From NCBI GenBank assembly GCA_964476505.1, contig CAYZAW010000003.1, forward strand, positions 1-64,000: 64,000 nucleotides of DNA, in the 5' to 3' direction. The notes under the pieces were generated by a model, which saw nothing but the letters and a program-made list of their open reading frames with translations, had not been told where the DNA came from and searched no databases. This DNA is from CAYZAW01 sp964476505. GTDB lineage: Bacteria > Bacillota > Clostridia > Christensenellales > CAG-138. How positions within the stretch are numbered: the stretch's first letter is position 1; every line of letters starts with the position of its first letter. The position numbers were made by a program, and so were the translations under genes. Shown here in pieces: positions 17,356 through 27,165 of this stretch.

Positions 17356-19104
17356 TCATGCCTGACGCATGGCACGTACCGCTGCTTCGTCCGGGGTGAT
17401 ATACAGGGTGCGGTTGGTGGTGTAGATCACCATGCCCGGCTTTGCTCCGGCGGGCTTTTTTACATACTTTCTTTGGCAGTAATCCACCGGCACGCCGGAG
17501 GAATGCTTGCCCTTGCTATAATAGGCAGCCAGCATTGCCGCCTCCCTCAGCGCCGCCTCCGACGGGTCGCCGCCGCATTGGATGATGACATGCGAGCCGG
17601 GAATGTTCTTGGTATGCAGCCACATGTCATTGGGTGCGGCAAAGCGCAGGGTAAGCATGTCGTTTTGCCGGTTGTTCTTCCCCACGTAAATATCCGTGCC
17701 GTCCGATGCGATATAGTGCATGGGCTTGGAGGGCGGCAGCTTCGCCTGCTTCTTTTTTCCGCCTTCCGGCTTGCTGTATCCTTCCGCTTCCAGCTCCTGC
17801 CGCAGCTCCAGGAGCTCCGCATCCGTAGCGCATTTGGAAAGGTTATCCACCTGCCCCTCCAAATACTCGATCTCTTGAAGGGTCTCCTCCTTTTGCTTGG
17901 CAGCAAGCACTTTTGCTGCCTTCCCCTTTTGATACTTCTTAAAATACCGTTTGGCGTTTTCCTGCGGAGACAGCCGCTCGTCCAGCGGAACCACTGTTTC
18001 CTCCATAGGGTCTTTATAATAGTTCATCAGCTTGGCATAGCGCACGCCCTTTGGGATGCTGTGCAGGTTGGCTGTAATCAATTCCCCGTAAAGGCATAAC
18101 TCGTCCAGCCGATCCTCCGTATGCAGCGTTTCTTCAAAGATCGCCAGCTTTTTTTCACAGCGCTCGATGTTATTTTGTAAAATACGCAGCAGCGACGCGC
18201 TTCTGCGGCGGATGCGCTCCTGCATATCCCGCTCTTTATAATACAGATCCAGCGCTTGAGAAAGGGTATCCGTTCTTGTAATAGATTCCGGCGGTACAGC
18301 GGGCACAAACGGGTATACGGCCACGGTTTCTCCCGCGTCGTTATGCACAAGGCACGAAGAAAACCTGCCTGCTGCCGCGTCCTGATAAAACGCAAAGAGC
18401 GCATTAGCCAGCCGCTGCTTTTCCGGCTCGGACATGGTTTCCCCGTACGCCGCGTCTTTTCCGACAGCCCGGCTTACAAGCAGCTCCGCGATACCCGGCG
18501 CAAGGCCGAAAAAGGCGTTGGAAAGCCGTTTGTTGACCCGCCCCGCGCCGTTGATTGCCTGATAAAAATCAGTCGCCTGCACCAGCCGCGGGTCAAGCTT
18601 ATCCTGCGCGGGCGGCGGCGCGTACGAGGCGCCCGGCAGTAGAATACGCACACTGGACATCCCCACGCCCACATGCCGCACACAGTCCACCACAGCGCCC
18701 GCTTCGTTTACGAATACGAGGTTGGAGTATTTGCCCATCAGCTCCAAATACAGCGAACAGACCGCCGCGTCTCCCAAATCATTTACAGTATCCAGCGTGA
18801 TGCAAAGCACGCGGTCTAAATTGGGCTGGGTAATGGCGGTGATTTTTGCGCCTACAAGGCGTTTTCGAAGCAGCATGCAAAACGCAGGTGCATTTTGCGG
18901 GTTTTCAAATGCCGCCTCTGTTAGCTGCGCACGCCCGTTTTCCGGGTGTGCGGAAAGGAGCAGCTTATAATTGCTGCCCCCGGATCGTACCGTCAGCAGC
19001 AGGAGGTCGCGCTCCGGCTGCTGGATTTTATCGATTTTTCCGCCCACCAGTACCTGCAGCTCATGCACCGCCGCAAATAAAGACAAGCCGTCCATAGAAG
19101 CCAT
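17356..19104 (-). CDS. rqcH: Ribosome quality control protein RqcH (NFACT family)
   Basis: Binds stalled 50S subunits and recruits tRNA-Ala to add C-terminal Ala tails. It has 582 residues. The NFACT-N domain comes first (MDGLSLFAAVHELQVLVGGKIDKI), then HhH and a long coiled coil (~280-430). The NFACT-R domain comes last, with NDMWLHTKNIPGSHVII. Older annotations call this a fibronectin-binding protein. The yerC gene lies 7 nt upstream. Confidence 0.95.
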   Translation of the reverse strand: MASMDGLSLFAAVHELQVLVGGKIDKIQQPERDLLLLTVRSGGSNYKLLLSAHPENGRAQLTEAAFENPQNAPAFCMLLRKRLVGAKITAITQPNLDRVLCITLDTVNDLGDAAVCSLYLELMGKYSNLVFVNEAGAVVDCVRHVGVGMSSVRILLPGASYAPPPAQDKLDPRLVQATDFYQAINGAGRVNKRLSNAFFGLAPGIAELLVSRAVGKDAAYGETMSEPEKQRLANALFAFYQDAAAGRFSSCLVHNDAGETVAVYPFVPAVPPESITRTDTLSQALDLYYKERDMQERIRRRSASLLRILQNNIERCEKKLAIFEETLHTEDRLDELCLYGELITANLHSIPKGVRYAKLMNYYKDPMEETVVPLDERLSPQENAKRYFKKYQKGKAAKVLAAKQKEETLQEIEYLEGQVDNLSKCATDAELLELRQELEAEGYSKPEGGKKKQAKLPPSKPMHYIASDGTDIYVGKNNRQNDMLTLRFAAPNDMWLHTKNIPGSHVIIQCGGDPSEAALREAAMLAAYYSKGKHSSGVPVDYCQRKYVKKPAGAKPGMVIYTTNRTLYITPDEAAVRAMRQA

Positions 19105-19111
19105 GTGTTAA

Positions 19112-19411
19112 TTATTCCTTTTCTTCCAAGCGTTTTAATATCAGCCCGTAGCCGTTGGAACCGTAGGTCAGCGACCGGTTGACCCGGCTGATGGTCGCTG
19201 TGGACGCTCCAAGCTTTTGCGCGATCTCCTGATAGGTCACGCCCTTGTGGAGCATTTTTGCCACCTCCAACCGCTGGGCAATGGCGCGAAGCTCCGAGAT
19301 CGTACAAACATCTTCAAAAAAGCGATAACACTCTTCGCTGTCTTCAAGCAACAATATCGCCTCGAACAGCGCGTCTACATCCTTTGCACGCAGCTTTGAT
19401 TCGTATGCCAT
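19112..19411 (-). CDS. TrpR-like YerC/YecD family regulator
   Basis: A 99-residue DNA-binding protein of the TrpR/YerC-YecD family. The helix-turn-helix is GVTYQEIAQKLGASTATISRVNRSL, followed by YGSNGYGLIL, the usual end of this group. The effector and target genes are unknown; the family name comes from the TrpR fold and does not imply tryptophan binding. It is likely co-transcribed with the FAH-family gene (18 nt) and rqcH. Confidence 0.9.
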   Translation of the reverse strand: MAYESKLRAKDVDALFEAILLLEDSEECYRFFEDVCTISELRAIAQRLEVAKMLHKGVTYQEIAQKLGASTATISRVNRSLTYGSNGYGLILKRLEEKE

Positions 19412-19429
19412 TGCAATACCCCCGTTTCC

Positions 19430-20188
19430 TTATGCTTTTACATAGTTGCGAAGCAGCCCTATGCCTTCCACCTCGATATCGATCACGTCTCCCGGCTGCA
19501 TACCGCTAATACCCGCAGGGGTGCCGGTTGAGATAATGTCGCCCGGCAAAAGCGTCATCACGCGGGAAATATAATACACCAGCTCGTCTACGTTGTGCAT
19601 CAATGTTGCCGTAGAAGCGCTTTGCTTCAATTCTCCGTTTAATCGGGATTCTACTTTTACGTTAAAGGGATCAAGCTCGGTTTCGATCCACGGGCCGATA
19701 GGACAAAATGTATCGTAGCTTTTGCCGCGCGTCCATTGCACGTCACTTTTTTGAATGTCTCTTGCGGTAACATCGTTCAGGCAGGTATAGCCTAAGACTA
19801 CATCCCGAAAGCCTCCCATGGGCACGTTGCGGCAGCGGGAGCCTATCACCACAGCAAGCTCCGCCTCGTAATCCACCCGGTTGCTGTCCGGCGGGTAAAT
19901 GATATCGTCCAGCATGCCAATGACCGCTGTGGAGGGTTTGATAAACAACAGCGGTCTATCCGGCACGCCCTCCTGCATTTCCATGGCGTGCGCGTAATAA
20001 TTCTTTCCGATGCACACGATTTTAGAAGGGGTTACAGGCGCTAAAAGCCGCACATCGTTCAGGCGGTAATGCGCGTTTATAAGCTGTATTTTTTCAAAGG
20101 GTTCGCCTGTAACGGGCTTTATGATATCGCCCTCTATCACAGCGTAGGTAACGCTTCCGTCCGGCAGCTCGGCGCGACAAATTCTCAT
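19430..20188 (-). CDS. Fumarylacetoacetate hydrolase (FAH) family protein
   Basis: A 252-residue cytoplasmic enzyme of the FAH/oxaloacetate decarboxylase superfamily. KIVCIGKNYYAHAMEM opens the catalytic domain, the metal site appears as YEAELAVVIG (ExE) and DVTARDIQ, and LLPGDIISTGTPAG is the conserved closing block. The substrate cannot be assigned; acylpyruvase or oxaloacetate decarboxylase is typical of such stand-alone proteins. It has its own promoter behind rng. Confidence 0.9.
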   Translation of the reverse strand: MRICRAELPDGSVTYAVIEGDIIKPVTGEPFEKIQLINAHYRLNDVRLLAPVTPSKIVCIGKNYYAHAMEMQEGVPDRPLLFIKPSTAVIGMLDDIIYPPDSNRVDYEAELAVVIGSRCRNVPMGGFRDVVLGYTCLNDVTARDIQKSDVQWTRGKSYDTFCPIGPWIETELDPFNVKVESRLNGELKQSASTATLMHNVDELVYYISRVMTLLPGDIISTGTPAGISGMQPGDVIDIEVEGIGLLRNYVKA

Positions 20189-20227
20189 AATTCTGCCCTC
20201 CGTGGATGTTCGTACTTGTTGTTTACC

Positions 20228-20255
20228 ATTTTAGCACGTTACACCGCGAAAGCAA
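20228..20255 (-). promoter_or_regulatory. Promoter of the FAH-family gene
   Basis: Minus strand TTGCTT, a 16-bp spacer and TAAAAT in the 72-bp gap after rng. Confidence 0.55.
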
Positions 20256-20260
20256 GAGGT

Positions 20261-21784
20261 TTATTCGTAGCGCTTTGCGTTTTCCGGCGCAGCATCGCCG
20301 TTATGCAGCGGTTCAATATGATATTCCGAGATATGCAGCCGCTCCACCGGCCGCACGTATATGTTCCGCCCGGGAAACGCAGGCAGCAGCGGAGACTGCG
20401 CATCGGAATGATCCTCTATCAGCGCCGCAACATCCGGGTGCACCTCTACCAAATACGACTCCGCCGCATCCTCATGCAGCCGCCTAAGTATCGCTTTTCG
20501 CACCTTTAACACAACGGTTTCCGGGGAAAGCACGCGCCCGTCTCCATGGCAGTAGGGGCAGGTGGTTTGCAGCATATTGCTGATGCAGTGCCGTGTTTTT
20601 TTACGCGTCATCTCCACCAAGCCTAGCTGGGTAATGCCAAGCACGTTGGATTTTGTGCGGTCGTTCTTCAGTTCGGATTTTAGGGTGTCCAGCACGCGCT
20701 CTTTGTCCGCGATATCCTCCATGTCGATAAAGTCGATGATGATGATGCCACTGATATCTCTTAGCCGAAGCTGCCGCGCGATCTCCCGCGCCGCCTCGCA
20801 GTTGGCCTCGGTGATGGTTTCCTGTAAATTATCGGTGCTGCCAACAAAGCGCCCTGTGTTTACGTCGATGCTGGTAAGCGCCTCGGTTTGGTCTATCACG
20901 ATATAGCCGCCGTTTGCCAGCCACACCTTGCGGGACAGCGCCTGATCGATCTTGGTTTCCAGATCGAACCGATCAAACAGGTCGTCCTCTCCCTGATACA
21001 GCACCACCCGATCCCGCAGTTGGGGCGAGGTGATTCCCGCTACGATCTGTACCCGCTCGTAAAACTCCTGATCGTTGATGGTCAACCGGTCGATCTCCGG
21101 CGTAAACAGGTCGCGGATGGTGCGGAACACCAGCGGTTCCTCCGCATGCAGAAGCCTTGGCGCGGTGACCAGCGTGTTTTTCTTTTTGATGCGCTGCCAA
21201 AGGCGCTCTAAGAACACCACGTCCGCTTCAAATTCTTCCTTGCTTTTATGCTCGGCGGCAGTACGAACGATCAGCCCCATGTCATTGGGCTTGATCTCGT
21301 CGATGGCAGAGCGCAGCCGTGCCCGCTCCTCCTCGTCCGCGATCCTTCTGGATACGCCAACGTAATTCACGGTAGGCATTAAAACCAACGTTCGCCCGGG
21401 CAGCGTGATGTTGGTGGTGACCCGCGCACCCTTGGTGCCAACAGGCTCCTTTACCACCTGCACCATGATCTCCTGCCCCTGCTTTACCATGTCCTGAATG
21501 TTGGGTGTGGGCAGCCTTAGCTCCGACTTCGCGTCTCCAAACTGAAATTCCGAGCGATCGATCTGGATATCCCCGGCGTATAAAAACGCATTGCGCTCCA
21601 AGCCGATATCCACAAACGCCGCCTGCATGCCGGGCAGCACGTTTTGCACCTTGCCGCAGTAGATGTTGCCTACCAGCCGCTCCTTGCCCCGCCGTTCGAT
21701 ATAGATCTCGCTTGGTTTTTCATCCTCCAGAAGAACGACCCGGGTTTGATACGGGTTGATGTCTACGAGGATCTCCTTTTTCAT
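20261..21784 (-). CDS. rng: Ribonuclease E/G family endoribonuclease
   Basis: 5'-end-dependent endoribonuclease of RNase G type, 507 residues. It has the S1 domain (VGNIYCGKVQNVLPGMQAAF), an RNase H-like region with IIIIDFIDM carrying the catalytic Asp, and the zinc-link CPYCHGDGRV. I start at the ATG at 21784, seven bases after GAGGTG; the in-frame ATG five codons earlier lacks such a site. It follows the paired radical SAM genes, as in many Clostridia. The usual rplU-rpmA genes do not follow here. Confidence 0.94.
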   Translation of the reverse strand: MKKEILVDINPYQTRVVLLEDEKPSEIYIERRGKERLVGNIYCGKVQNVLPGMQAAFVDIGLERNAFLYAGDIQIDRSEFQFGDAKSELRLPTPNIQDMVKQGQEIMVQVVKEPVGTKGARVTTNITLPGRTLVLMPTVNYVGVSRRIADEEERARLRSAIDEIKPNDMGLIVRTAAEHKSKEEFEADVVFLERLWQRIKKKNTLVTAPRLLHAEEPLVFRTIRDLFTPEIDRLTINDQEFYERVQIVAGITSPQLRDRVVLYQGEDDLFDRFDLETKIDQALSRKVWLANGGYIVIDQTEALTSIDVNTGRFVGSTDNLQETITEANCEAAREIARQLRLRDISGIIIIDFIDMEDIADKERVLDTLKSELKNDRTKSNVLGITQLGLVEMTRKKTRHCISNMLQTTCPYCHGDGRVLSPETVVLKVRKAILRRLHEDAAESYLVEVHPDVAALIEDHSDAQSPLLPAFPGRNIYVRPVERLHISEYHIEPLHNGDAAPENAKRYE

Positions 21785-21817
21785 GCTAGAGCACCTCAAA
21801 TCCTATTGAAAAATATC

Positions 21818-22504
21818 TCACTGCGCCACATTCGGCAGCAGATCCGTTCCGGTAAAGTACAGATTCGTTCTGTGTACGCTTTGCAGCGTGCCCGTAGTAC
21901 CGCAGGCGGTAAACAGCGCCTGCATCAACAGCGCAACGTTTAGGCTGCCTTGCGCGTCCGATACGCCGGATACACTGAAGCGAAGGTTCTCTCCGTCATT
22001 TCCCGGCAGCAGAGCCAGCCCCAATACCAGCGGGCAGATGTCCACATCCCGCATACCCGCCTTGGTGCGCTTGTTCACGATGATCTGCCCGGAGAGCAGT
22101 TGGTTTATCTTTTCCTGTAAAACAGCAGAATCCACAGGTGCATCCGTTACCGCCGTCACCTCATACACAGCGCTTTTTGTGAGCACCGTAAGGGTAGGAA
22201 GCGTTTCCGGCGCTTCCAGCGCGGCAAGTATGGAAAAGCCCTCCGGCAGCACTGCGTTCATGCGGGCAGCAAACGCCGCCGGGTCGATCGCCTGCTCCAA
22301 GCGTACATCCACCCATTCCGCATCGCTGGTGTACCCAACGGACAGCGCCGAGGCAAAGGATAACTGCGGGTGCGGGTTAAAGCCTTGTGAATACGCCACA
22401 GGCATGCCCGCCCGGCGAAGGCCTCGCTGCAGCAGCCGCTGGATATCTAAATGAGACAGGAAGCGCATGGGCTCCCCTTTACGATAATTTGCAAAAATCC
22501 GCAT
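21818..22504 (-). CDS. TIGR03936-type radical SAM-associated protein (DUF2344)
   Basis: A 228-residue protein of the DUF2344 family, always found with, or fused to, the TIGR03960 radical SAM protein. It starts MRIFANYRKGEPMRFLSHLD and contains YSQGFNPHPQLSFASALSVG. I choose the ATG at 22504 (GGAG six bases upstream) over a TTG at 22516. It overlaps the upstream gene by 26 nt, so translation is coupled. Function is unknown; the linkage to RNase G suggests RNA or ribosome modification. Confidence 0.9.
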   Translation of the reverse strand: MRIFANYRKGEPMRFLSHLDIQRLLQRGLRRAGMPVAYSQGFNPHPQLSFASALSVGYTSDAEWVDVRLEQAIDPAAFAARMNAVLPEGFSILAALEAPETLPTLTVLTKSAVYEVTAVTDAPVDSAVLQEKINQLLSGQIIVNKRTKAGMRDVDICPLVLGLALLPGNDGENLRFSVSGVSDAQGSLNVALLMQALFTACGTTGTLQSVHRTNLYFTGTDLLPNVAQ

Positions 22505-24317
22505 AACGTTCTCCAAAACAGCCGTTGCAGCCCTTTCGGCAGTCCTTTGTTATATCGCCGCACAGTGCTTTCTCATATTCGCTCTTAAAATAGGCTTCTG
22601 TTACCAGCATATCGATATGCGCCCAAGGCAGCAGCTCGTTCAGGCTCCGATCTCTGTACGCATATTCGTCCACGGTGAGCCCCGCAGCCGCAAAGGCCTC
22701 CCGCCACGCCTCGGGTTTAAAATGCTCCGCCCAAGAATCGAACCGGCAGCCGCGTTGGTAGGCCTCCAACAGCACCTTGGAAAGCCGCCTGTCTCCCCTA
22801 GAAAATGCTGCCTCCAGCATGCTGGTTTCTGATGCATGGTAATGATACTCCGCCCCACGGATGCCCTTCATAGCGTCTTTAATGAGCCGCTGCTTTCTCT
22901 GCAGCTCTGCCATGGTATCCTGCGGCGCCCACTGAAACGGCGTATGCGGCTTTGGTACAAAGGAGGATACGGAAACCGTAAGCCGCAGGCCCTTGCCCCG
23001 TTCTTCCTTGGGGATTTGATAATACGCGCGGCTCACCTTGCGGGCAAGCTCTGCAATGCCCAGCACGTCTTCATCCGTTTCCGTTGGCAGGCCGATCATA
23101 AAATACAGCTTGATGCCGTTCCAACCGGAGCGGAATGCGTCCCCGGCCACCCGAAGCAGGTCTTCCTCGGTCACGCCCTTGTTGATCACATCCCGCAAGC
23201 GCTGGGTGCCTGCCTCCGGTGCAAAGGTCAATCCGGCTTTTCTGACCGACTGCATCCGTTCCAGATCGCTTTTCAGTACGCTGTCGATGCGCAACGACGG
23301 CAGCGATAAGGATACCCGCTCGCCCTCCGTCATATCCAACAGCTCCGTTACCAACTCATGGATACAGGAGTAATCGCTGGAGCTAAGGGAAAACAGGGAG
23401 ATCTCGTCATATCCTGTGCATGCCAGCAGTTCCTTAGCCTGCAGCAGCAGCGTTTCCTTGCTTTTTTCCCGTACAGGCCGGTAAATAAACCCAGCTTGGC
23501 AAAACCGGCAGCCGCGGGTGCAGCCCCGAAACAGCTCTATTGCCACACGGTCGTGCACGATATCCATATAGGGCACGATGGGCTTGCCTAAATACGCCGC
23601 ATGCTCCAAGTCCTTCACAACGCGCTTTTGCACGCGCGCCGGCGCACGCTCGTCCAGCTTAATAAGCCCGGTAAACAGACCGTCCTCGCCGTAGGTAGCC
23701 TCATACAGGGACGGAATGTATATCCCGTTGATCTTTGACAGGTCAACAAGCGTTTCCTGCTTGCTTTTTCCCGCCTGTTTGGCGGCGCGGTATACGCTTA
23801 CAAGCTCCAGTACTATTTCCTCGCCGTCGCCAATCATCACCGCGTCCATAAAGTCCGCAACAGGCTCCGGGTTACAGGCACAAGGCCCGCCGCATACGAT
23901 CAGCGGCGCGTCCTCGCCCCGCTCCTTCGACAGCGCCGGAATGCCGGAAAGCTCCAGCATGGTCAGGATGTTGGTATAGCACATTTCGTACAGCAGGGAA
24001 AACCCAACGATATTAAATTCCTTTATTGGGCGCTTGGTTTCCAGAGAATATAAGGGCAGGTTTTCCTTACGCATCGCCTGCTCCATATCCGTCCAAGGCG
24101 CGTAGGCGCGCTCACAGGCAATACCCTCCTCGGCATTCAGCACATGGTACAGAATGCGGGAACCCAAATGAGACATGCCGATCTCATACACGTCCGGAAA
24201 GCAAAGGGCAAAGCGAAATGCCGCCGCAGGCTTTACGATGCTGTTCCATTCGCCTCCGGTATATCTTCCCGGCTTTTCCACCGAGGTAAGAATGCGGTTT
24301 GTATCTAATTCGTTCAA
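22479..24317 (-). CDS. TIGR03960-type B12-binding/radical SAM protein
   Basis: A 612-residue radical SAM protein with an N-terminal B12-binding-like region. The cluster motif is FRGCTRGCRFCQAGFIYRPVR (three Cys), and FAPEAGTQRLRDVINKG is characteristic of the family. The start is a TTG at 24317, six bases after GGAGG. The C terminus ends in a Cys-rich stretch (CRKGCNGCFGERYADFC), which may bind another cluster. No substrate is established for the family. Confidence 0.91.
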   Translation of the reverse strand: MNELDTNRILTSVEKPGRYTGGEWNSIVKPAAAFRFALCFPDVYEIGMSHLGSRILYHVLNAEEGIACERAYAPWTDMEQAMRKENLPLYSLETKRPIKEFNIVGFSLLYEMCYTNILTMLELSGIPALSKERGEDAPLIVCGGPCACNPEPVADFMDAVMIGDGEEIVLELVSVYRAAKQAGKSKQETLVDLSKINGIYIPSLYEATYGEDGLFTGLIKLDERAPARVQKRVVKDLEHAAYLGKPIVPYMDIVHDRVAIELFRGCTRGCRFCQAGFIYRPVREKSKETLLLQAKELLACTGYDEISLFSLSSSDYSCIHELVTELLDMTEGERVSLSLPSLRIDSVLKSDLERMQSVRKAGLTFAPEAGTQRLRDVINKGVTEEDLLRVAGDAFRSGWNGIKLYFMIGLPTETDEDVLGIAELARKVSRAYYQIPKEERGKGLRLTVSVSSFVPKPHTPFQWAPQDTMAELQRKQRLIKDAMKGIRGAEYHYHASETSMLEAAFSRGDRRLSKVLLEAYQRGCRFDSWAEHFKPEAWREAFAAAGLTVDEYAYRDRSLNELLPWAHIDMLVTEAYFKSEYEKALCGDITKDCRKGCNGCFGERYADFCKLS

Positions 24318-24354
24318 AGGCTTCCTCCAATAGTATTCCTCATGATGCTTTAGT

Positions 24355-24384
24355 ATTGTATCACCAACGCAGACGAGGGGTCAA
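24355..24384 (-). promoter_or_regulatory. Promoter of the TIGR03960-TIGR03936-rng operon
   Basis: Minus strand TTGACC, an 18-bp spacer and TACAAT. The -35 overlaps the last codons of spoIVFB. Confidence 0.65.
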
Positions 24385-25265
24385 CGTGAAAAGGCGTTTT
24401 GCAGCAGCTCCTCCAATGTAACGTTGCTGCCGTATTTGGTAATACCGGAAATAAGCTCCTTTTCACTGAGCTCGCCCGCCGGCTCCTTCCCCTGCCGCAG
24501 TACACGAATCAGCGTATAGCGGTTTTCCGGAATCAGCGGCAGCACATCTCCCGCACGCACGCTTCCTAACATCACGCAATGGTGGATGGGCACCTGTTCG
24601 CCCCGGTCGATGGCATCCTGCCGTTTCAGCATGCCGTGCAGGCGATGCTCCGGCAGCATCCGAAGCTCCCGCACCGCCGACAGCAGCAAAAACAGCCCAA
24701 ACAACAACAGCGATATGTTATAGACCCCAGCATGCAGCAGCCACACGCCAACGCTTGACAAAAGTGCGCCAAATAAAACACCCGACCACGCAATTACCCG
24801 GCCAACACGGCTGCCGCGCTTTCTTTTTTCCAGCAGAGCGCGTAGCATTTTACCGCCGTCCAGCGGCAGCGCGGGCAAAAGATTGATAGCCGCCAGCGCC
24901 ATATTGATTTGAAAAAAGCCGGACAGGTATGCGCCTGTTGCCGGAAACACCCGCATGGCAGCTGACAGCGCCGCCGCGGTCACAAAGCTGCAAACCGGCC
25001 CTGCAAGCGCAATGGTGAATTCCGCAGTGGGAGAAACATCCTGCTGCACCATTTTGGCAACGCCCCCAAAGGGCAGCAGCTCTACGCACGCGATTTGGTA
25101 GCCCAAGGCTTTTGCGGTGACCGCATGGCAGCCTTCATGCAGCACGACCGCCAGCGTCGCTTCTAAAAAGCGATCCTGCCAGCCGGTCAAAAACGCAAGC
25201 ACCAGCACCGGCAGCACCAGCAGATGCACCCGTACCTGCGTTTGGCCAAGCGTACACAGCTTCAT
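24381..25265 (-). CDS. spoIVFB: SpoIVFB-like site-2 intramembrane metalloprotease
   Basis: M50 protease of 294 residues with about six membrane helices. The zinc motif is VLHEGCHAV (HExxH, residues 43-47), and the third ligand lies in ALPLDGGKMLRALL. The C-terminal ~90 residues resemble the CBS-like tail of SpoIVFB. In Bacillus this enzyme releases sigma-K from pro-sigma-K in the mother cell. The gene begins 1 nt after the SpoIVFA-like gene, supporting the assignment. No sigK is in the window. Confidence 0.88.
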   Translation of the reverse strand: MKLCTLGQTQVRVHLLVLPVLVLAFLTGWQDRFLEATLAVVLHEGCHAVTAKALGYQIACVELLPFGGVAKMVQQDVSPTAEFTIALAGPVCSFVTAAALSAAMRVFPATGAYLSGFFQINMALAAINLLPALPLDGGKMLRALLEKRKRGSRVGRVIAWSGVLFGALLSSVGVWLLHAGVYNISLLLFGLFLLLSAVRELRMLPEHRLHGMLKRQDAIDRGEQVPIHHCVMLGSVRAGDVLPLIPENRYTLIRVLRQGKEPAGELSEKELISGITKYGSNVTLEELLQNAFSR

Positions 25266-25266
25266 A

Positions 25267-25932
25267 TCAGTTTAGGTCGAAGTACGCCGCAGCAGACACC
25301 GGCCTGCCTGATTCCAGAACGCTTAGGCACAGCACACCGCTTTCCGTCAGCGTTCCAAGAGTATCCTGCGCTCGCACCGGCTGCCCCACCTCCACTTGGA
25401 TGCTTTCAAAGCCGTAATACACCGTTTCTAAGCCGTCCGCATGCGCGATACGCACATACTCTCCAAAGCTTGCGTCGCTGCCAACGCCTCGCACCTCTCC
25501 CGCCGCCGCCGCCATGACCTCCGTGTTTGCGCCGCTGTTCCATACCGTCATGCTATCGCCCGTTTCCACCAACGCAGTTTCCTGCTCCACCGGCGGCGAC
25601 AGCTTTTCCTTGGACGGAGAAAATACCGAGATCGCCCCCGGCAGCTCCACGAATTGCAGCTTACCCAGGGTTTCGTCCGTTTGCATTTCCGCTTCCAAAA
25701 CAGCCCGTGCGGAATCGCTAAGGCCGTTTTCTGGGTCGCCAAACACATTGAGCGCCAGCACCAAAAGCCCCGCCATGGCGCACAGGCCGATTTTTGCCAG
25801 TACCGACCCGGCGTGTATATCCTGCGGGGTTCTTCTGCGGCGGGCACGGCGGCTCCGCCCTGTGCGCCGCGTTGGTCTCTTGGCATACGGCTCCTGTACG
25901 GTAAAGGCATGCAGCGTGATATTTTGGCGCAT
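25267..25932 (-). CDS. spoIVFA: SpoIVFA-like M23-fold membrane protein
   Basis: A 221-residue protein with a basic Arg-rich N terminus (cytoplasmic), one membrane helix (~45-65) and a C-terminal LytM/M23-like domain. The peptidase residues are missing: where active enzymes have HxH, this has LCLSVLESG. It is therefore probably a non-catalytic regulator, like SpoIVFA, which holds and inhibits SpoIVFB. It lies directly upstream of the SpoIVFB-like gene and downstream of rodA. Confidence 0.82.
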   Translation of the reverse strand: MRQNITLHAFTVQEPYAKRPTRRTGRSRRARRRRTPQDIHAGSVLAKIGLCAMAGLLVLALNVFGDPENGLSDSARAVLEAEMQTDETLGKLQFVELPGAISVFSPSKEKLSPPVEQETALVETGDSMTVWNSGANTEVMAAAAGEVRGVGSDASFGEYVRIAHADGLETVYYGFESIQVEVGQPVRAQDTLGTLTESGVLCLSVLESGRPVSAAAYFDLN

Positions 25933-25998
25933 AAAAATCGTCCCCTTGCATTGTTGATACAGTCTATGCAGGAGGACGAAGGATTACACTTTAGAATG

Positions 25999-27165
25999 CT
26001 ATATTTGCCGCCGCTGATTTCGCCTGAACCACACGTTTAAAACCAACCCCACCGCCATCATATTGGCTAGAAGATTAGAGCCCCCGTAGCTGATAAAGGG
26101 CAGCGGAATGCCCGTTACCGGCATCAGGCCGATGGTCATGCCGATATTTTCAAAAACATGCGCGAGCAGCATTCCCATAGCGCCGATGGCGATACAGGTG
26201 CCCATATGATCCTTGGAGCGAAGCGCCACCCACAGCCAGCGGAACAGCAGTAAAAAGAACACCGCGATCAGTATCACGCCGCCAACGAAGCCTATGCCCT
26301 CCGCTATGCTGGAGAACACAAAGTCCGTATGGCGCTCCGGCACATATTTTAATTGCGCCAGCGTGCCCTCCGTAAAATAACCCTTTCCGGTCATCTGCCC
26401 GGAGCCGATTGCCTCCTTGCTGCGAAGCACATGCATGCCCGCGCCGGTTGGGTCAAGCGTTGGGTCAAGAAATACGTCGATGCGCCCTTTTTGCGAGTCG
26501 CTCAAAATATAGTAATAGCTTAACGGCGCGATAGCCGCCAAGGCCACCAGCGCCGAAATGATGTATTTCCAGCTGATCTTAGAGATAAACAGGATGCAAA
26601 CAAATATGGCGAGGAACACCACCGCCGTACCAAAGTCCGGCTGCAATACCACAAGGCCAAAGGGAATGGCAAAGCAGCCCACGGCAAGCAGAATGTCCTT
26701 GGGCGCTTTGATCGAACCGTCTCGCTCATAAGCGTCGGAACAGATTTTAGAAAGGGAGAGTATCAGCGTGATCTTGCAGATCTCCGAGGGCTGAAACGCC
26801 CTTGTGCCGATGTTGAACCAGCCAAGTACGCCGCGCGTGCTGCCCGCCGCAACCAATAATATGCCCAGAAGAATGATGTTGCCAACATAGATCCATTTGA
26901 TCACCAGCGAGAACATGTTGTAATCCACAGCCAGCATCACAAGGCATGCGGCTATGCCCACCATAAAATTGACGGCCTGTTTTTGCACATATTCCAGATT
27001 CAGCTTTTCCATGATACCTGAAATGCCGCTTTCCGAGCCGGTAAAGGGGTCTGCCCACACATTTGCGATCGTGACCAAGCCAAAAGAGAACAGCCCCAGA
27101 ACGAGGATGATCGTGATCCAATCGATATTCTGCGCCTTGGCGCGTGTGGAACGCTCGTTTTTCAA
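25999..27165 (-). CDS. rodA: SEDS peptidoglycan polymerase (RodA/FtsW family)
   Basis: A 388-residue SEDS glycosyltransferase with about ten membrane helices that polymerises lipid II with a class B PBP. GSTRGVLGWFNIGTRAFQPSE holds the conserved W and the PSE motif; VLQPDFGTAVVF and PLPFISYGGSNLLANM are the other signatures. Its start overlaps the upstream lipoprotein gene by 4 nt (ATGA). RodA is preferred over FtsW or SpoVE because the gene lies outside a division cluster, but that is not decisive. Confidence 0.93.
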   Translation of the reverse strand: MKNERSTRAKAQNIDWITIILVLGLFSFGLVTIANVWADPFTGSESGISGIMEKLNLEYVQKQAVNFMVGIAACLVMLAVDYNMFSLVIKWIYVGNIILLGILLVAAGSTRGVLGWFNIGTRAFQPSEICKITLILSLSKICSDAYERDGSIKAPKDILLAVGCFAIPFGLVVLQPDFGTAVVFLAIFVCILFISKISWKYIISALVALAAIAPLSYYYILSDSQKGRIDVFLDPTLDPTGAGMHVLRSKEAIGSGQMTGKGYFTEGTLAQLKYVPERHTDFVFSSIAEGIGFVGGVILIAVFFLLLFRWLWVALRSKDHMGTCIAIGAMGMLLAHVFENIGMTIGLMPVTGIPLPFISYGGSNLLANMMAVGLVLNVWFRRNQRRQI